From contig NC_008757.1 of NCBI RefSeq assembly GCF_000015505.1, positions 62,001-126,000 on the forward strand: DNA of 64,000 nt, read 5' to 3'. The notes beneath the pieces were generated by a model. That model had not been told where the DNA came from. It was given only the letters and a program-made list of their open reading frames with translations, and did not search any database. Within the stretch, counting starts at the first letter, position 1. Each line of letters begins with the position of its first letter. Below are positions 19,446 through 26,664 of this stretch, in pieces. The DNA is from Polaromonas naphthalenivorans CJ2. Lineage in GTDB: Bacteria; Pseudomonadota; Gammaproteobacteria; Burkholderiales; Burkholderiaceae_C. Made by a program: the position numbers and the translations under genes.

Positions 19446-19711
19446 GCACGCCTACAAAGAAACTGAGACTCGGGCCGCTGCCATCCATTACCAGCACCAA
19501 GCTGACCTTCACATGCCCGGCCAGCTTGAAGGCCGACCTCGACCACTATGCGGCGCTGCACGCCCAGGCCTACGGCGAAACCGTGGATGCGGTGACGTTG
19601 ATTCCGCACATGCTGGAAGCGTTCATGGCTGGAGATCGGGGATTCAAGAAAAGGAACACATCAAAGCCGACGTTGCAGAAGTCACCCCAGCGAGAGGCAA
19701 CGCCTCCGTAG
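19442..19711 (+). CDS. DUF2274 protein at the end of the trb operon
   Basis: 89-aa protein matching the DUF2274 family, a small protein almost always found directly after trbI in Tn4371-like ICEs. The segment TSTKLTFTCPASLKADLDHY then AALHAQAYGE resembles a ribbon-helix-helix fold. Function unknown. It starts inside the trbI stop and is the last gene of the operon, 24 nt before a terminator. Confidence 0.88.
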   Translation: MSTPTKKLRLGPLPSITSTKLTFTCPASLKADLDHYAALHAQAYGETVDAVTLIPHMLEAFMAGDRGFKKRNTSKPTLQKSPQREATPP

Positions 19712-19735
19712 GCAAAGTCACAGCCAAGCACCCTT

Positions 19736-19770
19736 GAACGCGCAGTCTCCGAACTGCGCGTTCGCATTTT
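19736..19770 (+). terminator. rho-independent terminator of the traG-trb operon
   Basis: A perfect 11-bp inverted repeat, GAACGCGCAGT (19736-19746) and ACTGCGCGTTC (19753-19763) around a 6-nt loop, is followed by GCATTTT. It lies 24 nt after the DUF2274 stop. Confidence 0.8.
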
Positions 19771-19832
19771 GGGGATCAGCCTTATATATTGCTCACATAT
19801 GATTACGGAGGACGCGACCGACGCCTGCATCC

Positions 19833-19952
19833 ATGTTGCCCGCTCTGGCACGCCAAGACCTGCAACCGCAAGGCTCCTATGTGGCCCCCAGCCTGCAAAC
19901 CTACAGCGGGCTGAAGTCCTCAGGAAATACCCTAAACTATTGCTTTATATAG
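19833..19952 (+). CDS. possible small ORF (39 aa), unrecognised
   Basis: A 39-codon frame MLPALARQDLQPQGSYVAPS... with no clear ribosome site. It lies where GC content falls sharply from the ICE-like DNA to the AT-rich plasmid DNA, so it may be a truncated gene at the junction. Coding status is doubtful. Confidence 0.2.
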   Translation: MLPALARQDLQPQGSYVAPSLQTYSGLKSSGNTLNYCFI

Positions 19953-20010
19953 GGTTTTCGCGTTATGCCCGGCATCAAAAAAGGCTTGACAGCGGACATT
20001 TTTTATCGCT

Positions 20011-20118
20011 ATGAAATCTTTCAAGCATAAAACCAAAAAAACTGAATTCAAGATTTTTTTGAAGCTCGCAGCACTTTTCAACATTATGGTGCTGTGGATT
20101 TATTTAAGCCTAGCTTGA
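20011..20118 (+). CDS. small basic single-pass membrane peptide (35 aa)
   Basis: A 35-aa frame with a strongly basic N-terminus (MKSFKHKTKKTEFK) and one hydrophobic helix (FLKLAALFNIMVLWIYLSLA) reaching the C-terminus. This layout is seen in small membrane toxins and regulators, but no family is recognised and no strong ribosome site is visible. The surrounding ~500 bases (19771-20261) hold no other supported gene. Confidence 0.35.
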   Translation: MKSFKHKTKKTEFKIFLKLAALFNIMVLWIYLSLA

Positions 20119-20261
20119 AATGCAAAACATGCATTTTGTACTGGATGCGCAACCGTTTGTATTACCAGGTGATTAACAGACTGGCAATGTGATATGTAGC
20201 GGGAGTGCCAAGCTGGAGCTAATGACACCTCAGGCAAAAAGCAACAAGAAGCCTTTAAATG

Positions 20262-20612
20262 CTAAGACGTTTTGGGGTTTGGTCCGTATTTATTTTCTCC
20301 TGGCTGGCTATCCATGCATAGCATGAACCAGCCCAAGAATGGAACAATTAACCGCCATCCGCTACGGCCAATATCATGCATTCGCCGAACTCCAATTGCC
20401 ACGCTAGGAATAAGAATAGCCAACGAAAAACCAATGTTTGCAATTCCTGCGAGATCTACACCCAAATGCAGAACCGATTGAATTATGGCAAGGATTAATC
20501 CCATGAAAAATGAAATAAGTATGACAAAAAGCAAGAACATCCAGTAGGCCTTACGCCTCGCTCTCCCCTGAAATACTGCATATTTGATCATTGCATCTAA
20601 AAACCAGATCAT
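20262..20612 (-). CDS. DUF805 family membrane protein
   Basis: 116-aa inner-membrane protein of the DUF805 family: an N-terminal GRARRKAYWMF motif (about residue 17), two to three membrane helices, the conserved RRMHDIGRSGW motif (about 78) and the ending GENKYGPNPK. Function is unknown in all members; some are carried by phages and plasmids. It is the first of several minus-strand genes after the transfer operon. Confidence 0.88.
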   Translation of the reverse strand: MIWFLDAMIKYAVFQGRARRKAYWMFLLFVILISFFMGLILAIIQSVLHLGVDLAGIANIGFSLAILIPSVAIGVRRMHDIGRSGWRLIVPFLGWFMLCMDSQPGENKYGPNPKTS

Positions 20613-20653
20613 GATCTACCCTTTTTAAAATTAAAATATTCTTAACTGAAAGA

Positions 20654-21121
20654 CTAAATCGGCAGTGGTCCAATTACTGAAAGCAACGCTTTTTCCGAAG
20701 CTGTCAAAACCACTTTTATTTCTTCAGGCGAAAGGCCATTTTGTGACAACGCTACGTGTGCAATAGCAGGAGGCATTCCATAAGCCAGTTCAATTCCAAA
20801 AGCGTCGGCAAAGGTATGCAGTGGACTTTTCCAAGATGAAATCAGCACATCCATCGCATCGTTGACTGCGTCCGTAACGCACAGGTAAACCTGCACCGCA
20901 TCAATCGTATCGATGAGACGCTGGGATTTAAGGCCTAGCCATATGGCCATCGCTTTGCTCATGACAATGCGGCCAATCTTGAACAGATGCACCCACAACA
21001 AGGCATGCGTGGCATCAAGGTTCATCGGTAGCTTGACGATAAAGGAAGTCTGGCCATCGGCAGGCATAAAACCATCCCATAGCATGCAGCGCAAACCAGT
21101 CACATGAATAAATTTATGCAT
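20654..21121 (-). CDS. hypothetical protein, 155 aa
   Basis: Unrecognised. The protein is mixed alpha/beta in appearance, with an N-terminal segment MHKFIHVTGLRCMLWDGFMP and a helical C-terminal half. No signal peptide or clear membrane span. It is followed 42 nt later by the DUF805 gene on the same strand and preceded 12 nt by another minus-strand gene, so the three may form one transcript. Confidence 0.6.
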   Translation of the reverse strand: MHKFIHVTGLRCMLWDGFMPADGQTSFIVKLPMNLDATHALLWVHLFKIGRIVMSKAMAIWLGLKSQRLIDTIDAVQVYLCVTDAVNDAMDVLISSWKSPLHTFADAFGIELAYGMPPAIAHVALSQNGLSPEEIKVVLTASEKALLSVIGPLPI

Positions 21122-21133
21122 ATTTATTATTTA

Positions 21134-21589
21134 TTATTTATTAATTTCAAGAATCGCTTTTTGTTGACCTAAATTCGAATTAATGCGTGCATTCTCAAAA
21201 TCGAAAAAATCATAATCAAACTCCTGTTGCTGCGCATTTCTGCCAACAAGCGAGCAAGAATCATCTTCATCCAAATCAACTTCAAATACTGGCTCTACAA
21301 ATGGTTTTTGCGACCTGCAAATCATGGTAACTGAAAGGACCAAAAAAACTATACCTATGATCAAACTGTGGATGGGAAATTTCAAAAACATTGCCCCTAC
21401 AACCAGGACATAAGACACATAAAATAATCCCATAGGATATTTTTTGATACTTTTATCCACTGGCTGCGGTTCTTTTTCCGAAGTCACTTTTTGGTCATGA
21501 ATCCCAATCGGAAAATTGGTTTTTTGTCGCGTAATCGGGGGCGATAGACTTGAGCATTGGTCGTCAAGTTGTCGAGAAAGTACATGCAT
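21134..21589 (-). CDS. hypothetical membrane protein, 151 aa
   Basis: Unrecognised. A hydrophilic N-terminus (~50 aa) leads to two adjacent hydrophobic segments (about residues 53-90: MGLFYVSYVLVVGAMFLKF and LIIGIVFLVLSVTMIC). The C-terminus is acidic (VDLDEDDSC...) and likely cytoplasmic. Probably an inner-membrane hairpin protein. Same strand and close spacing as the two genes that follow. Confidence 0.6.
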   Translation of the reverse strand: MHVLSRQLDDQCSSLSPPITRQKTNFPIGIHDQKVTSEKEPQPVDKSIKKYPMGLFYVSYVLVVGAMFLKFPIHSLIIGIVFLVLSVTMICRSQKPFVEPVFEVDLDEDDSCSLVGRNAQQQEFDYDFFDFENARINSNLGQQKAILEINK

Positions 21590-21903
21590 GGTGGTTTAGT
21601 GGTTTTGCGTTAAACGCTTGAGTTCAATCTAATTCCCAAAGAGATACTTCAGATTACTCATCAAAAACCTGCAGGCAAATTCAAATGAACATTGAAAATA
21701 TGCGTCAATCAAATTAAGTGATACCCGCAAGCCTCGAGCGCCTGATGGACAGTGCTGGCGCTGGGTCAGCAGACTTCGACAGGGCGGTGCGTGTGATTAC
21801 AACGTCCAAGGACAGTCAGCCCAAAGACACTTTGTACGGACTCAGCTGACCAGGCTCGGCCAGTTATAGGCCGGATTGCGGCAAAAAAAGTTTTTCTTAG
21901 CGT
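21590..21903. other. intergenic stretch with a 34-aa GC-rich frame
   Basis: 314 bases between two minus-strand genes. The only thing seen is a GC-richer patch at ~21740-21880 with a 34-codon frame on the plus strand (21745-21849, MDSAGAGSADFDRAVRVITT...). Its composition differs from the AT-rich surroundings, so it may be a fragment of a foreign gene. I do not call it a gene. Confidence 0.3.
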
Positions 21904-22173
21904 TTATTCTGCTGCGACAACTAAGCCCCAACCTTGCAGCTTTTCCATAATGGCATGCTGCAAAGGCGAAAAAAGTGAAGCATCGACGTTGCGACCGTTT
22001 TTCGTATTTTGCGTAAGCACAACATGGCCCCCTACGCCATCTTTGATCACGTAGTGGGTATCACCAAAGCGCCCACTTGAATACGTGACCCTGAACTTGC
22101 TGCTAAGGGCTCGTGCGATCCAGCCATGGGTAATTTCAGCGGCAATGGGCCGCATTCGATAGTTTGTTTCCAT
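21904..22173 (-). CDS. hypothetical protein, 89 aa
   Basis: Unrecognised small soluble protein (METNYRMRPIAAEITHGWIA...), mixed charge, no signal peptide or membrane span. Monocistronic, with AT-rich flanks. Coding is supported by length relative to the AT-rich context and a normal amino-acid mix. Confidence 0.55.
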   Translation of the reverse strand: METNYRMRPIAAEITHGWIARALSSKFRVTYSSGRFGDTHYVIKDGVGGHVVLTQNTKNGRNVDASLFSPLQHAIMEKLQGWGLVVAAE

Positions 22174-22250
22174 GATTCTTTTTTTACAGCAAAGCGCTGT
22201 TCAAACCAAGATATCACTCACTCTGGATCATGCAAACATGCTTGATGCGC

Positions 22251-22553
22251 TCAGGGACAGGGAACCTGCACGTCCTCCACTACGTCGTTTTTCTGGGCAA
22301 ATAGAGTGCCTTTCCCATCGATCGTTACGTGCGTATAGCCATTGTCGAAAACAGTGCGAAAAATGCATGTGCCATCGGGCCTTGTGTACAACCCTTCGCC
22401 CTGGCGGGGGTTGAAGGCCTTACGAAAGTGACTTTCATGCGGCTGTGGACCGCTTTCTTGTTCACTAACAAGGATCACCGAATTTTCCTCATCACCGGCC
22501 TGTGCGGTAAGGCTGGAGAGCAGTAGGGCGGCGAAAATGAACTGATATTTCAT
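22251..22553 (-). CDS. small secreted protein, 100 aa
   Basis: Has a clear Sec signal peptide (MKYQFIFAALLLSSLTAQAG, cleavage about residue 19-20) followed by an ~80-aa polar domain with two cysteines (TCIF near 62, VPCP at the end) that could form a disulfide. Expected in the periplasm. Family not recognised. Confidence 0.65.
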   Translation of the reverse strand: MKYQFIFAALLLSSLTAQAGDEENSVILVSEQESGPQPHESHFRKAFNPRQGEGLYTRPDGTCIFRTVFDNGYTHVTIDGKGTLFAQKNDVVEDVQVPCP

Positions 22554-22779
22554 GAGCAGCGTGAAAAGTTGGAATCACGCAAGACTAAACCTGTCGTGCA
22601 CCCTCGCTTATTGAAATGTCGCTGCTGAATGGCGTCATTTTGACTTGACTCGCTAGCGCGAAGCAAGCCCGGTACGCTTACGATTTTCTACACAATTTAG
22701 ATTGCGGGCATCGTCTTTAAAGCTTATGTTTTAAGATGAATAAAAGTGGTTATTATTTAACTTAACAGAGGTAATCCTT

Positions 22780-22923
22780 ATGTGCAACGAGTCGCTCGGC
22801 ATCTTCACAACAGCCGTTGTTTTTGGAATTTCTACGGTTGGTTATCTAGGCATTGTCATTCATAAAATACTCATCAATCGCCATAAGCGACAGCAGTTAG
22901 CTGCTTGCCCTATGCCTATCTAA
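22780..22923 (+). CDS. small single-pass membrane protein, 47 aa
   Basis: A 47-aa frame with an upstream AGAGGT ribosome site at 22767-22772 and one membrane helix (IFTTAVVFGISTVGYLGIVI) followed by a basic cytoplasmic tail (HKILINRHKRQQ). Unrecognised. The promoter-like AT-rich stretch upstream and the ribosome site make it a plausible real gene. Confidence 0.5.
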   Translation: MCNESLGIFTTAVVFGISTVGYLGIVIHKILINRHKRQQLAACPMPI

Positions 22924-22998
22924 ATTCGCCAACTGCTTTTATCTCCCATTTAGACGCTGCCAAATACATTTCCGTACCTAAAGGCATTCTGGTTCGAC

Positions 22999-23204
22999 AT
23001 TCAACCCCCACTTATGCGGGGAATACTGGTGCTCATCGTCAATGCGACGTAATTCCTTCAACCCCGCCACGCGGGGAATACCAAAGTTGGCTGCTAATTT
23101 TTGAAATCTTCCTTCTTCAACCCCCGCCATGCGGGGATTGAAGCTAGGTGGACATGGTCTGCGGGTTTCAAGAGCGGTATTCCCCGCTCAAGCCGGGGGC
23201 GGTG
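22999..23204. CRISPR. degenerate CRISPR-like mini-array (3 direct + 1 inverted unit)
   Basis: Three similar palindromic units on the minus strand read GTATTCCCCGC(N4-6)GGGGTTGAA: at 23000-23025, 23057-23081 and 23116-23143. Their starts are 57 and 59 nt apart, leaving unlike ~31-34-nt spacers. A fourth unit (GGTATTCCCCGCTCAAGCCG then GGGGCGGTG, 23176-23204) is inverted. The repeat resembles type I-E repeats, and the ~60-nt period fits. No cas genes lie in the window. The units are not identical, so this could be a decayed array or a set of unrelated hairpins. Confidence 0.35.
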
Positions 23205-23222
23205 CGGCCTAATTAGGTCGGC
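23203..23222. repeat. CCTAATTAGG palindrome, copy 1 (imperfect)
   Basis: CGGCCTAATTAGGTCG (23205-23220) carries the same CCTAATTAGG core as the perfect palindromes at 40068, 54164 and 54786, with one G-T mismatch in the arms. It sits at the edge of the CRISPR-like array. Confidence 0.55.
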
Positions 23223-23378
23223 AACGGCATCAAATAAGAACGAAAATTGAGTCACTTTTGACTGTGAAAAACTTGTTAAAACCGTGTAACCTATTGGTGT
23301 TGGCCAAGATCGCATCAGCCGTCTTGGTTCGACCTAGTTTCAATAGCCGCTGACTTTTCAGCATGAATTTCATCACCA

Positions 23379-23429
23379 ACCCGCAGGGATAACATCCTTG
23401 TGGGTGTTTCCTTGCTTTTTCAAGGAAAC
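23379..23429 (+). promoter_or_regulatory. double hairpin upstream of the 23433 gene, sequestering its ribosome site
   Basis: Two adjacent hairpins. The first pairs ACCCGCAGGGAT (23379-23390) with ATCCTTGTGGGT (23394-23405). The second is a perfect 9-bp stem, GTTTCCTTG (23406-23414) with CAAGGAAAC (23421-23429), which buries the AAGGA ribosome site of the next gene. An RNA switch or stability element is possible. Confidence 0.5.
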
Positions 23430-23432
23430 GTA

Positions 23433-23678
23433 ATGGCACATCCAAAAACAGCTCAATCAGTGAGCAAAAAACCTGTCCGGGTTATCAGTCCACGGGTGAC
23501 TATTTTCAGGCCAGGATTTACAGAGGTTGACGAATGGCGTTCAGCACTTCCCAACGAAGCACTGCATGTCTTCTCAAACTTTACAGGCAGCCTTGATGCT
23601 CCTGAAGTCATGCCCGCCGGTGGCATGAGGAAATCCGCCTACGGCGGTAAAACGCTTTTTGCTTTCCGTTCGCTGTAA
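23433..23678 (+). CDS. hypothetical protein, 81 aa
   Basis: Unrecognised. Basic N-terminus (MAHPKTAQSVSKKPVRVISP) and a short folded-looking rest. ATG 23433 is chosen because AAGGA lies 7 nt upstream; an in-frame GTG at 23400 lies inside a hairpin. The gene is followed 10 nt later by another small gene, so the two are likely cotranscribed. Confidence 0.55.
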   Translation: MAHPKTAQSVSKKPVRVISPRVTIFRPGFTEVDEWRSALPNEALHVFSNFTGSLDAPEVMPAGGMRKSAYGGKTLFAFRSL

Positions 23679-23688
23679 AGCTAAATAC

Positions 23689-23958
23689 ATGGAACTCCAT
23701 AGCAACGAGTTGAGGGATTACATCCTACGTGCTCCAAAGCGCTGGACCTTCAATGGCTGCGAAATGGTGAATAACTCTGAAGCCTGCTACAGGTGGCTGG
23801 AGCAGCTATGCAGGGGTACTCTCGATCAACGTATCAACCGCAGGGCAGGATTGGTTGAGAAGTGGTTTCCTTACTGGCGCACGCCCACCATGAAGTCAAT
23901 CAAGCGGCATCATGACCGTGAGCATATTAAGAAATACGGTTACTTCATCAATCGGTAA
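23689..23958 (+). CDS. hypothetical protein, 89 aa
   Basis: Unrecognised basic protein rich in Arg, Lys, His and Trp (RAPKRWTFNGCEM, WFPYWRTPTMKSIKRHH). The charge suggests nucleic-acid binding, but no family is visible. ATG 23689 follows the previous gene by 10 nt. A hairpin (CGCGGCC/GGTCGCG near 23974) lies just after its stop. Confidence 0.55.
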   Translation: MELHSNELRDYILRAPKRWTFNGCEMVNNSEACYRWLEQLCRGTLDQRINRRAGLVEKWFPYWRTPTMKSIKRHHDREHIKKYGYFINR

Positions 23959-24005
23959 TTTTCAAACCAGAACGCGGCCTCAAGGTCGCGCTCCCCTCAA
24001 AACTA

Positions 24006-24093
24006 ACTTTTTCAAGCGAAGCCGCTTCTGAAAGTTTGCTTTAGTGCGGGCTGTGAATTTCAACTCCGCTGGATCTCCAGCATTCAAATTCAC
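24006..24093 (+). promoter_or_regulatory. tandem-hairpin leader, copy A (gene at 24109)
   Basis: H1 pairs ACTTTTTCAAGCG (24006-24018) with CGCTTCTGAAAGT (24023-24035). H2 has two tiers: outer GTGAATTT (24053-24060) with AAATTCAC (24086-24093), inner GCTGG (24068-24072) with CCAGC (24077-24081). It ends 15 nt before the start codon. The same two-part layout recurs before four other transcription units. Confidence 0.55.
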
Positions 24094-24108
24094 ATTTCAA
24101 GGATCAAG

Positions 24109-24990
24109 ATGCAAGAAACCAAAACAGTTTTGTCTGAATACACACAGATGTCGCCATTCATCAAAAGCGACACGAAGGTATGCTGGGATTGCCTTCGAGC
24201 AAAACCATTGAGGGAATTAAAACCCTACAACCCTGTGCCAGGCCTCTTGGTGTGGCAATGCGGATGCGGGCAAAGCGCATTACCGCCGTTCATGACCGTA
24301 GCCGGGGGCAAGGTCATCATCTGTGAGGACCTCACGGGTGATTCGCTTCCTGACGAGTGGACTGGAGTATGTGTCAGCGGAAACGATGCCAAGTCCTTTT
24401 GGTATATCGGGCACGACTTAGGTGAACGGAGCTTTAATAAGCTGCCACTGGAAATCGTGACGATCAAGGGAGCGGTAGCGTATGTCGAGAATAATGCTGC
24501 CTGCAAGAACACTCTGGCAATGACAGACGCGGCCATAGCAGTCTGGAAAGCGGTTGAATGCGCTCAGGCCGTTGTTTGTGAAAGTCTTCCGGAAAACTTA
24601 CCGAAAGACTGGCTTGTCATGAATGCGCCCAGGCCTATCCTTGGCGACCAGATCGCTCAGGGTGCGTTCATGCATGGTGTTTACTACGCAGCGATTAACC
24701 CAAGCGTTGAGTTCGCACAGGACCTGGTTCGGCGTAATTTGATAAACGATGCCAGAGTTGTCTTTGTGGCCAGCAAGGTAACACAGGAAGCGATGGCGTT
24801 GGAAACCATTTCGCCGGAATACCAAAATGCGTACCGCAAAATGCCCGACCACAATCGCGCTAACGCTATCAGCTCGTTTGTGCTTAAGCTCAACCGTGGT
24901 AAGACTTATTGCGAAATTAAGGAACTTGCCCGGCGTGCTTACGTTGCAATGCAGGAAGAAGAACTACTCAAGGTGGTACCGACTGCCTGA
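24109..24990 (+). CDS. hypothetical protein with N-terminal cysteine pairs, 293 aa
   Basis: Unrecognised. The N-terminus holds two Cys pairs, CWDC (about residue 25) and CGCG (about 52), spaced like a zinc ribbon; the rest is a soluble mixed alpha/beta protein. No catalytic motif is recognised. It is a single-gene unit with a two-hairpin leader before it and a strong terminator 18 nt after it, which shows an independent transcript. GC content is near 48%, lower than that of the transfer operons. Confidence 0.65.
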   Translation: MQETKTVLSEYTQMSPFIKSDTKVCWDCLRAKPLRELKPYNPVPGLLVWQCGCGQSALPPFMTVAGGKVIICEDLTGDSLPDEWTGVCVSGNDAKSFWYIGHDLGERSFNKLPLEIVTIKGAVAYVENNAACKNTLAMTDAAIAVWKAVECAQAVVCESLPENLPKDWLVMNAPRPILGDQIAQGAFMHGVYYAAINPSVEFAQDLVRRNLINDARVVFVASKVTQEAMALETISPEYQNAYRKMPDHNRANAISSFVLKLNRGKTYCEIKELARRAYVAMQEEELLKVVPTA

Positions 24991-25007
24991 GTCAATATAT
25001 CCATCAA

Positions 25008-25042
25008 AACGAAAAAGCGGCCCAGGCCGCTTTTTCGTTCCT
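25008..25042 (+). terminator. rho-independent terminator after the 24109 gene
   Basis: Perfect 15-bp stem: AACGAAAAAGCGGCC (25008-25022) with GGCCGCTTTTTCGTT (25025-25039), with internal T-run. It could work in both directions. Confidence 0.8.
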
Positions 25043-25056
25043 GATTGAAAACTGAT

Positions 25057-25142
25057 TTTCCAAAGCGTCTGCGTTTCGGAAAGTTCGTTTAATCACGTTC
25101 ACTTGAAGTTTTCTAGCGCTGGTTTTCCAGCATCAACTTCAA
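25057..25142 (+). promoter_or_regulatory. tandem-hairpin leader, copy B (gene at 25152)
   Basis: H1 pairs TTTCCAAAGCG (25057-25067) with CGTTTCGGAAA (25072-25082), one mismatch and one G-T pair. H2: outer TTGAAGTT (25103-25110) with AACTTCAA (25135-25142), inner GCTGG (25118-25122) with CCAGC (25127-25131) and a TTTT loop. It ends 9 nt before the ATG. Confidence 0.55.
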
Positions 25143-25151
25143 CGAAAGAAA

Positions 25152-25442
25152 ATGATGAGCAATCAAACACAATTCAATTCTCCAAAGTCTGGAGAAGTAA
25201 AAGTAATCACTGAAAAACAATACCACCGCCACTTAGGTGCTCTGCCTCCTTGCAAGTGGGAAAGGGTAGCTCCGAACTGTTCGGTATTTCACATGAGCGA
25301 ACTGATTGACATGGATATAGCTCGTTGGATCATTAAGATTCATGACGATTACTACACCTTGTTCGCTAGTTACGAGCTCATGCCGGTACAAGCTTATGAA
25401 CTTGTCAAGTCCAGCCTCCAGATTCCAACGGAGGCAATATGA
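25152..25442 (+). CDS. hypothetical protein, 96 aa
   Basis: Unrecognised soluble protein (core HLGALPPCKWERVAPNCSVF, two cysteines). A leader hairpin precedes it, and its stop overlaps the ATG of the next gene (ATGA), so the two are translationally coupled and probably act together. Confidence 0.6.
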   Translation: MMSNQTQFNSPKSGEVKVITEKQYHRHLGALPPCKWERVAPNCSVFHMSELIDMDIARWIIKIHDDYYTLFASYELMPVQAYELVKSSLQIPTEAI

Positions 25443-25819
25443 ACATTCAAAACATCAAGCGCAATTCAATGGGAACGTTGGACTTCGATGGAAAATTCGA
25501 TGGAATGCGCAAACCCCAAGATTTCATTACTTATCCCATCGGTGCCAATGACGACAAAACTCGGGTAAAGATCCAATCCGATACCCGAATTGGATTCATT
25601 AATCTTACTAATGGTCATGTGCTTATGTCGCCATCTATCAAGGGAGGCGCGTACAACCATCACCTGAGTCAGATAAACGATGTTGGCAAGCTCAACCAGG
25701 AAGAACTTTTCAGCCTGAAAGCTCAACTCCTGGATTCAGCCAGCGCCAAAGCAGGAACCAACGGCATCGTGACCACCGACAACAGTGGTGCTGCTGAAGT
25801 CTTTGCCAAACAGCCATAA
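25439..25819 (+). CDS. hypothetical protein, 126 aa
   Basis: Unrecognised. It overlaps the upstream gene by four bases and has a GGAGG ribosome site inside that gene. The protein is polar with few cysteines and contains GTLDFDGKFDGMRKPQDF near residue 10, which suggests a small beta-rich domain. No membrane span. Followed by a hairpin (GGCAGACACC with GGTGCTGCC, about 25840-25862). Confidence 0.6.
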   Translation: MNIQNIKRNSMGTLDFDGKFDGMRKPQDFITYPIGANDDKTRVKIQSDTRIGFINLTNGHVLMSPSIKGGAYNHHLSQINDVGKLNQEELFSLKAQLLDSASAKAGTNGIVTTDNSGAAEVFAKQP

Positions 25820-25891
25820 AGTAACTCAACCCTCGTAGGGCAGACACCAAGGGGTGCTGCCTAACGACTTCAAAATACATGAAAGCTCAAC

Positions 25892-26443
25892 ATGAAAACG
25901 ATGACTGAAGCTGAATGGGATGCTACGCATGATGATTTCAAGAAATTATGGACTGCAGAGCGAACTGACTGGACCGACTGGGAAAGAGTCAGAAACCGCT
26001 ACATGGGCAAAAGGACCGTCATGTCGGACGGCGTTCTGCTGGTAGAAGGAATGGGCTTGGTAATTACACCCAACCCGCCCAAGTCAAAAGACGACAAGGT
26101 TTACCTGCGTGACATTGGACGTGCGCTTGAGAAAAATATCTATGCGCAGACTGACACCTCCCTCCATTGGTTGGCAGTCATCGGCGAAGACAGCATTCAG
26201 CCAGTACCGACAAAAGAGTGGTATTACAACGATGCCCTCATTCAAGTGGGCGTTGTCAATGGTAATAGCGAAGGGAGTTTGATCTACGTTCAGGCTCAGA
26301 AAAACAGGTACCAGCCTGAACTGCTGGTACCTTTGTTCAGGATCAAATTACTTTGCTCTCCGATGGCGGCATTTGCTGAAGCGAAAATTGTCTATGAATT
26401 CTTTGAATCCCAAGAATTCATGGATATGGTCAGCCACACATAA
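25892..26443 (+). CDS. hypothetical protein, 183 aa
   Basis: Unrecognised. The N-terminal ~45 aa are rich in Trp, Asp and Glu (MTEAEWDATHDDFKKLWTAE), the rest looks like a mixed alpha/beta domain. No signal peptide. The start codon follows a ~70-nt leader with a hairpin. A terminator lies 20 nt after the stop. Confidence 0.6.
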   Translation: MKTMTEAEWDATHDDFKKLWTAERTDWTDWERVRNRYMGKRTVMSDGVLLVEGMGLVITPNPPKSKDDKVYLRDIGRALEKNIYAQTDTSLHWLAVIGEDSIQPVPTKEWYYNDALIQVGVVNGNSEGSLIYVQAQKNRYQPELLVPLFRIKLLCSPMAAFAEAKIVYEFFESQEFMDMVSHT

Positions 26444-26462
26444 AAATTGTGCTGTTAAAGGG

Positions 26463-26497
26463 CAGGGCGCGAGGTAACACCTCGCGCCCTGGCTTTT
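26463..26497 (+). terminator. rho-independent terminator after the 25892 gene
   Basis: Perfect 13-bp stem: CAGGGCGCGAGGT (26463-26475), loop AAC, ACCTCGCGCCCTG (26479-26491), then GCTTTT. Confidence 0.8.
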
Positions 26498-26518
26498 CCA
26501 CTCAGCCATGAAAAGCTG

Positions 26519-26608
26519 ATTTACCAAAGCATATTCTGCTTTGTTAAATTTGCCCGGCCAGGCAATCAAGGGTTATCCAGCCTGCAATTGCAGCACGATA
26601 AATAACCC
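26519..26608 (+). promoter_or_regulatory. tandem-hairpin leader, copy C (gene at 26665)
   Basis: H1 pairs ATTTACCAAAGCA (26519-26531) with TGCTTTGTTAAAT (26537-26549), one mismatch. H2: outer GGGTTAT (26570-26576) with ATAACCC (26602-26608), inner palindrome CTGCAATTGCAG (26582-26593). It ends 56 nt before the start codon, farther than in the other copies. Confidence 0.5.
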
Positions 26609-26664
26609 ACGGGGAGCAATTCTCCGGATAGCTTCTTGTGATTTCAAAACCACTGGAAGTTACA

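Noticed and set aside
23000..23204. Reading the array as an intact, active CRISPR locus
   Set aside because: Repeats are not identical, one is inverted and there are no cas genes; kept only as CRISPR-like.
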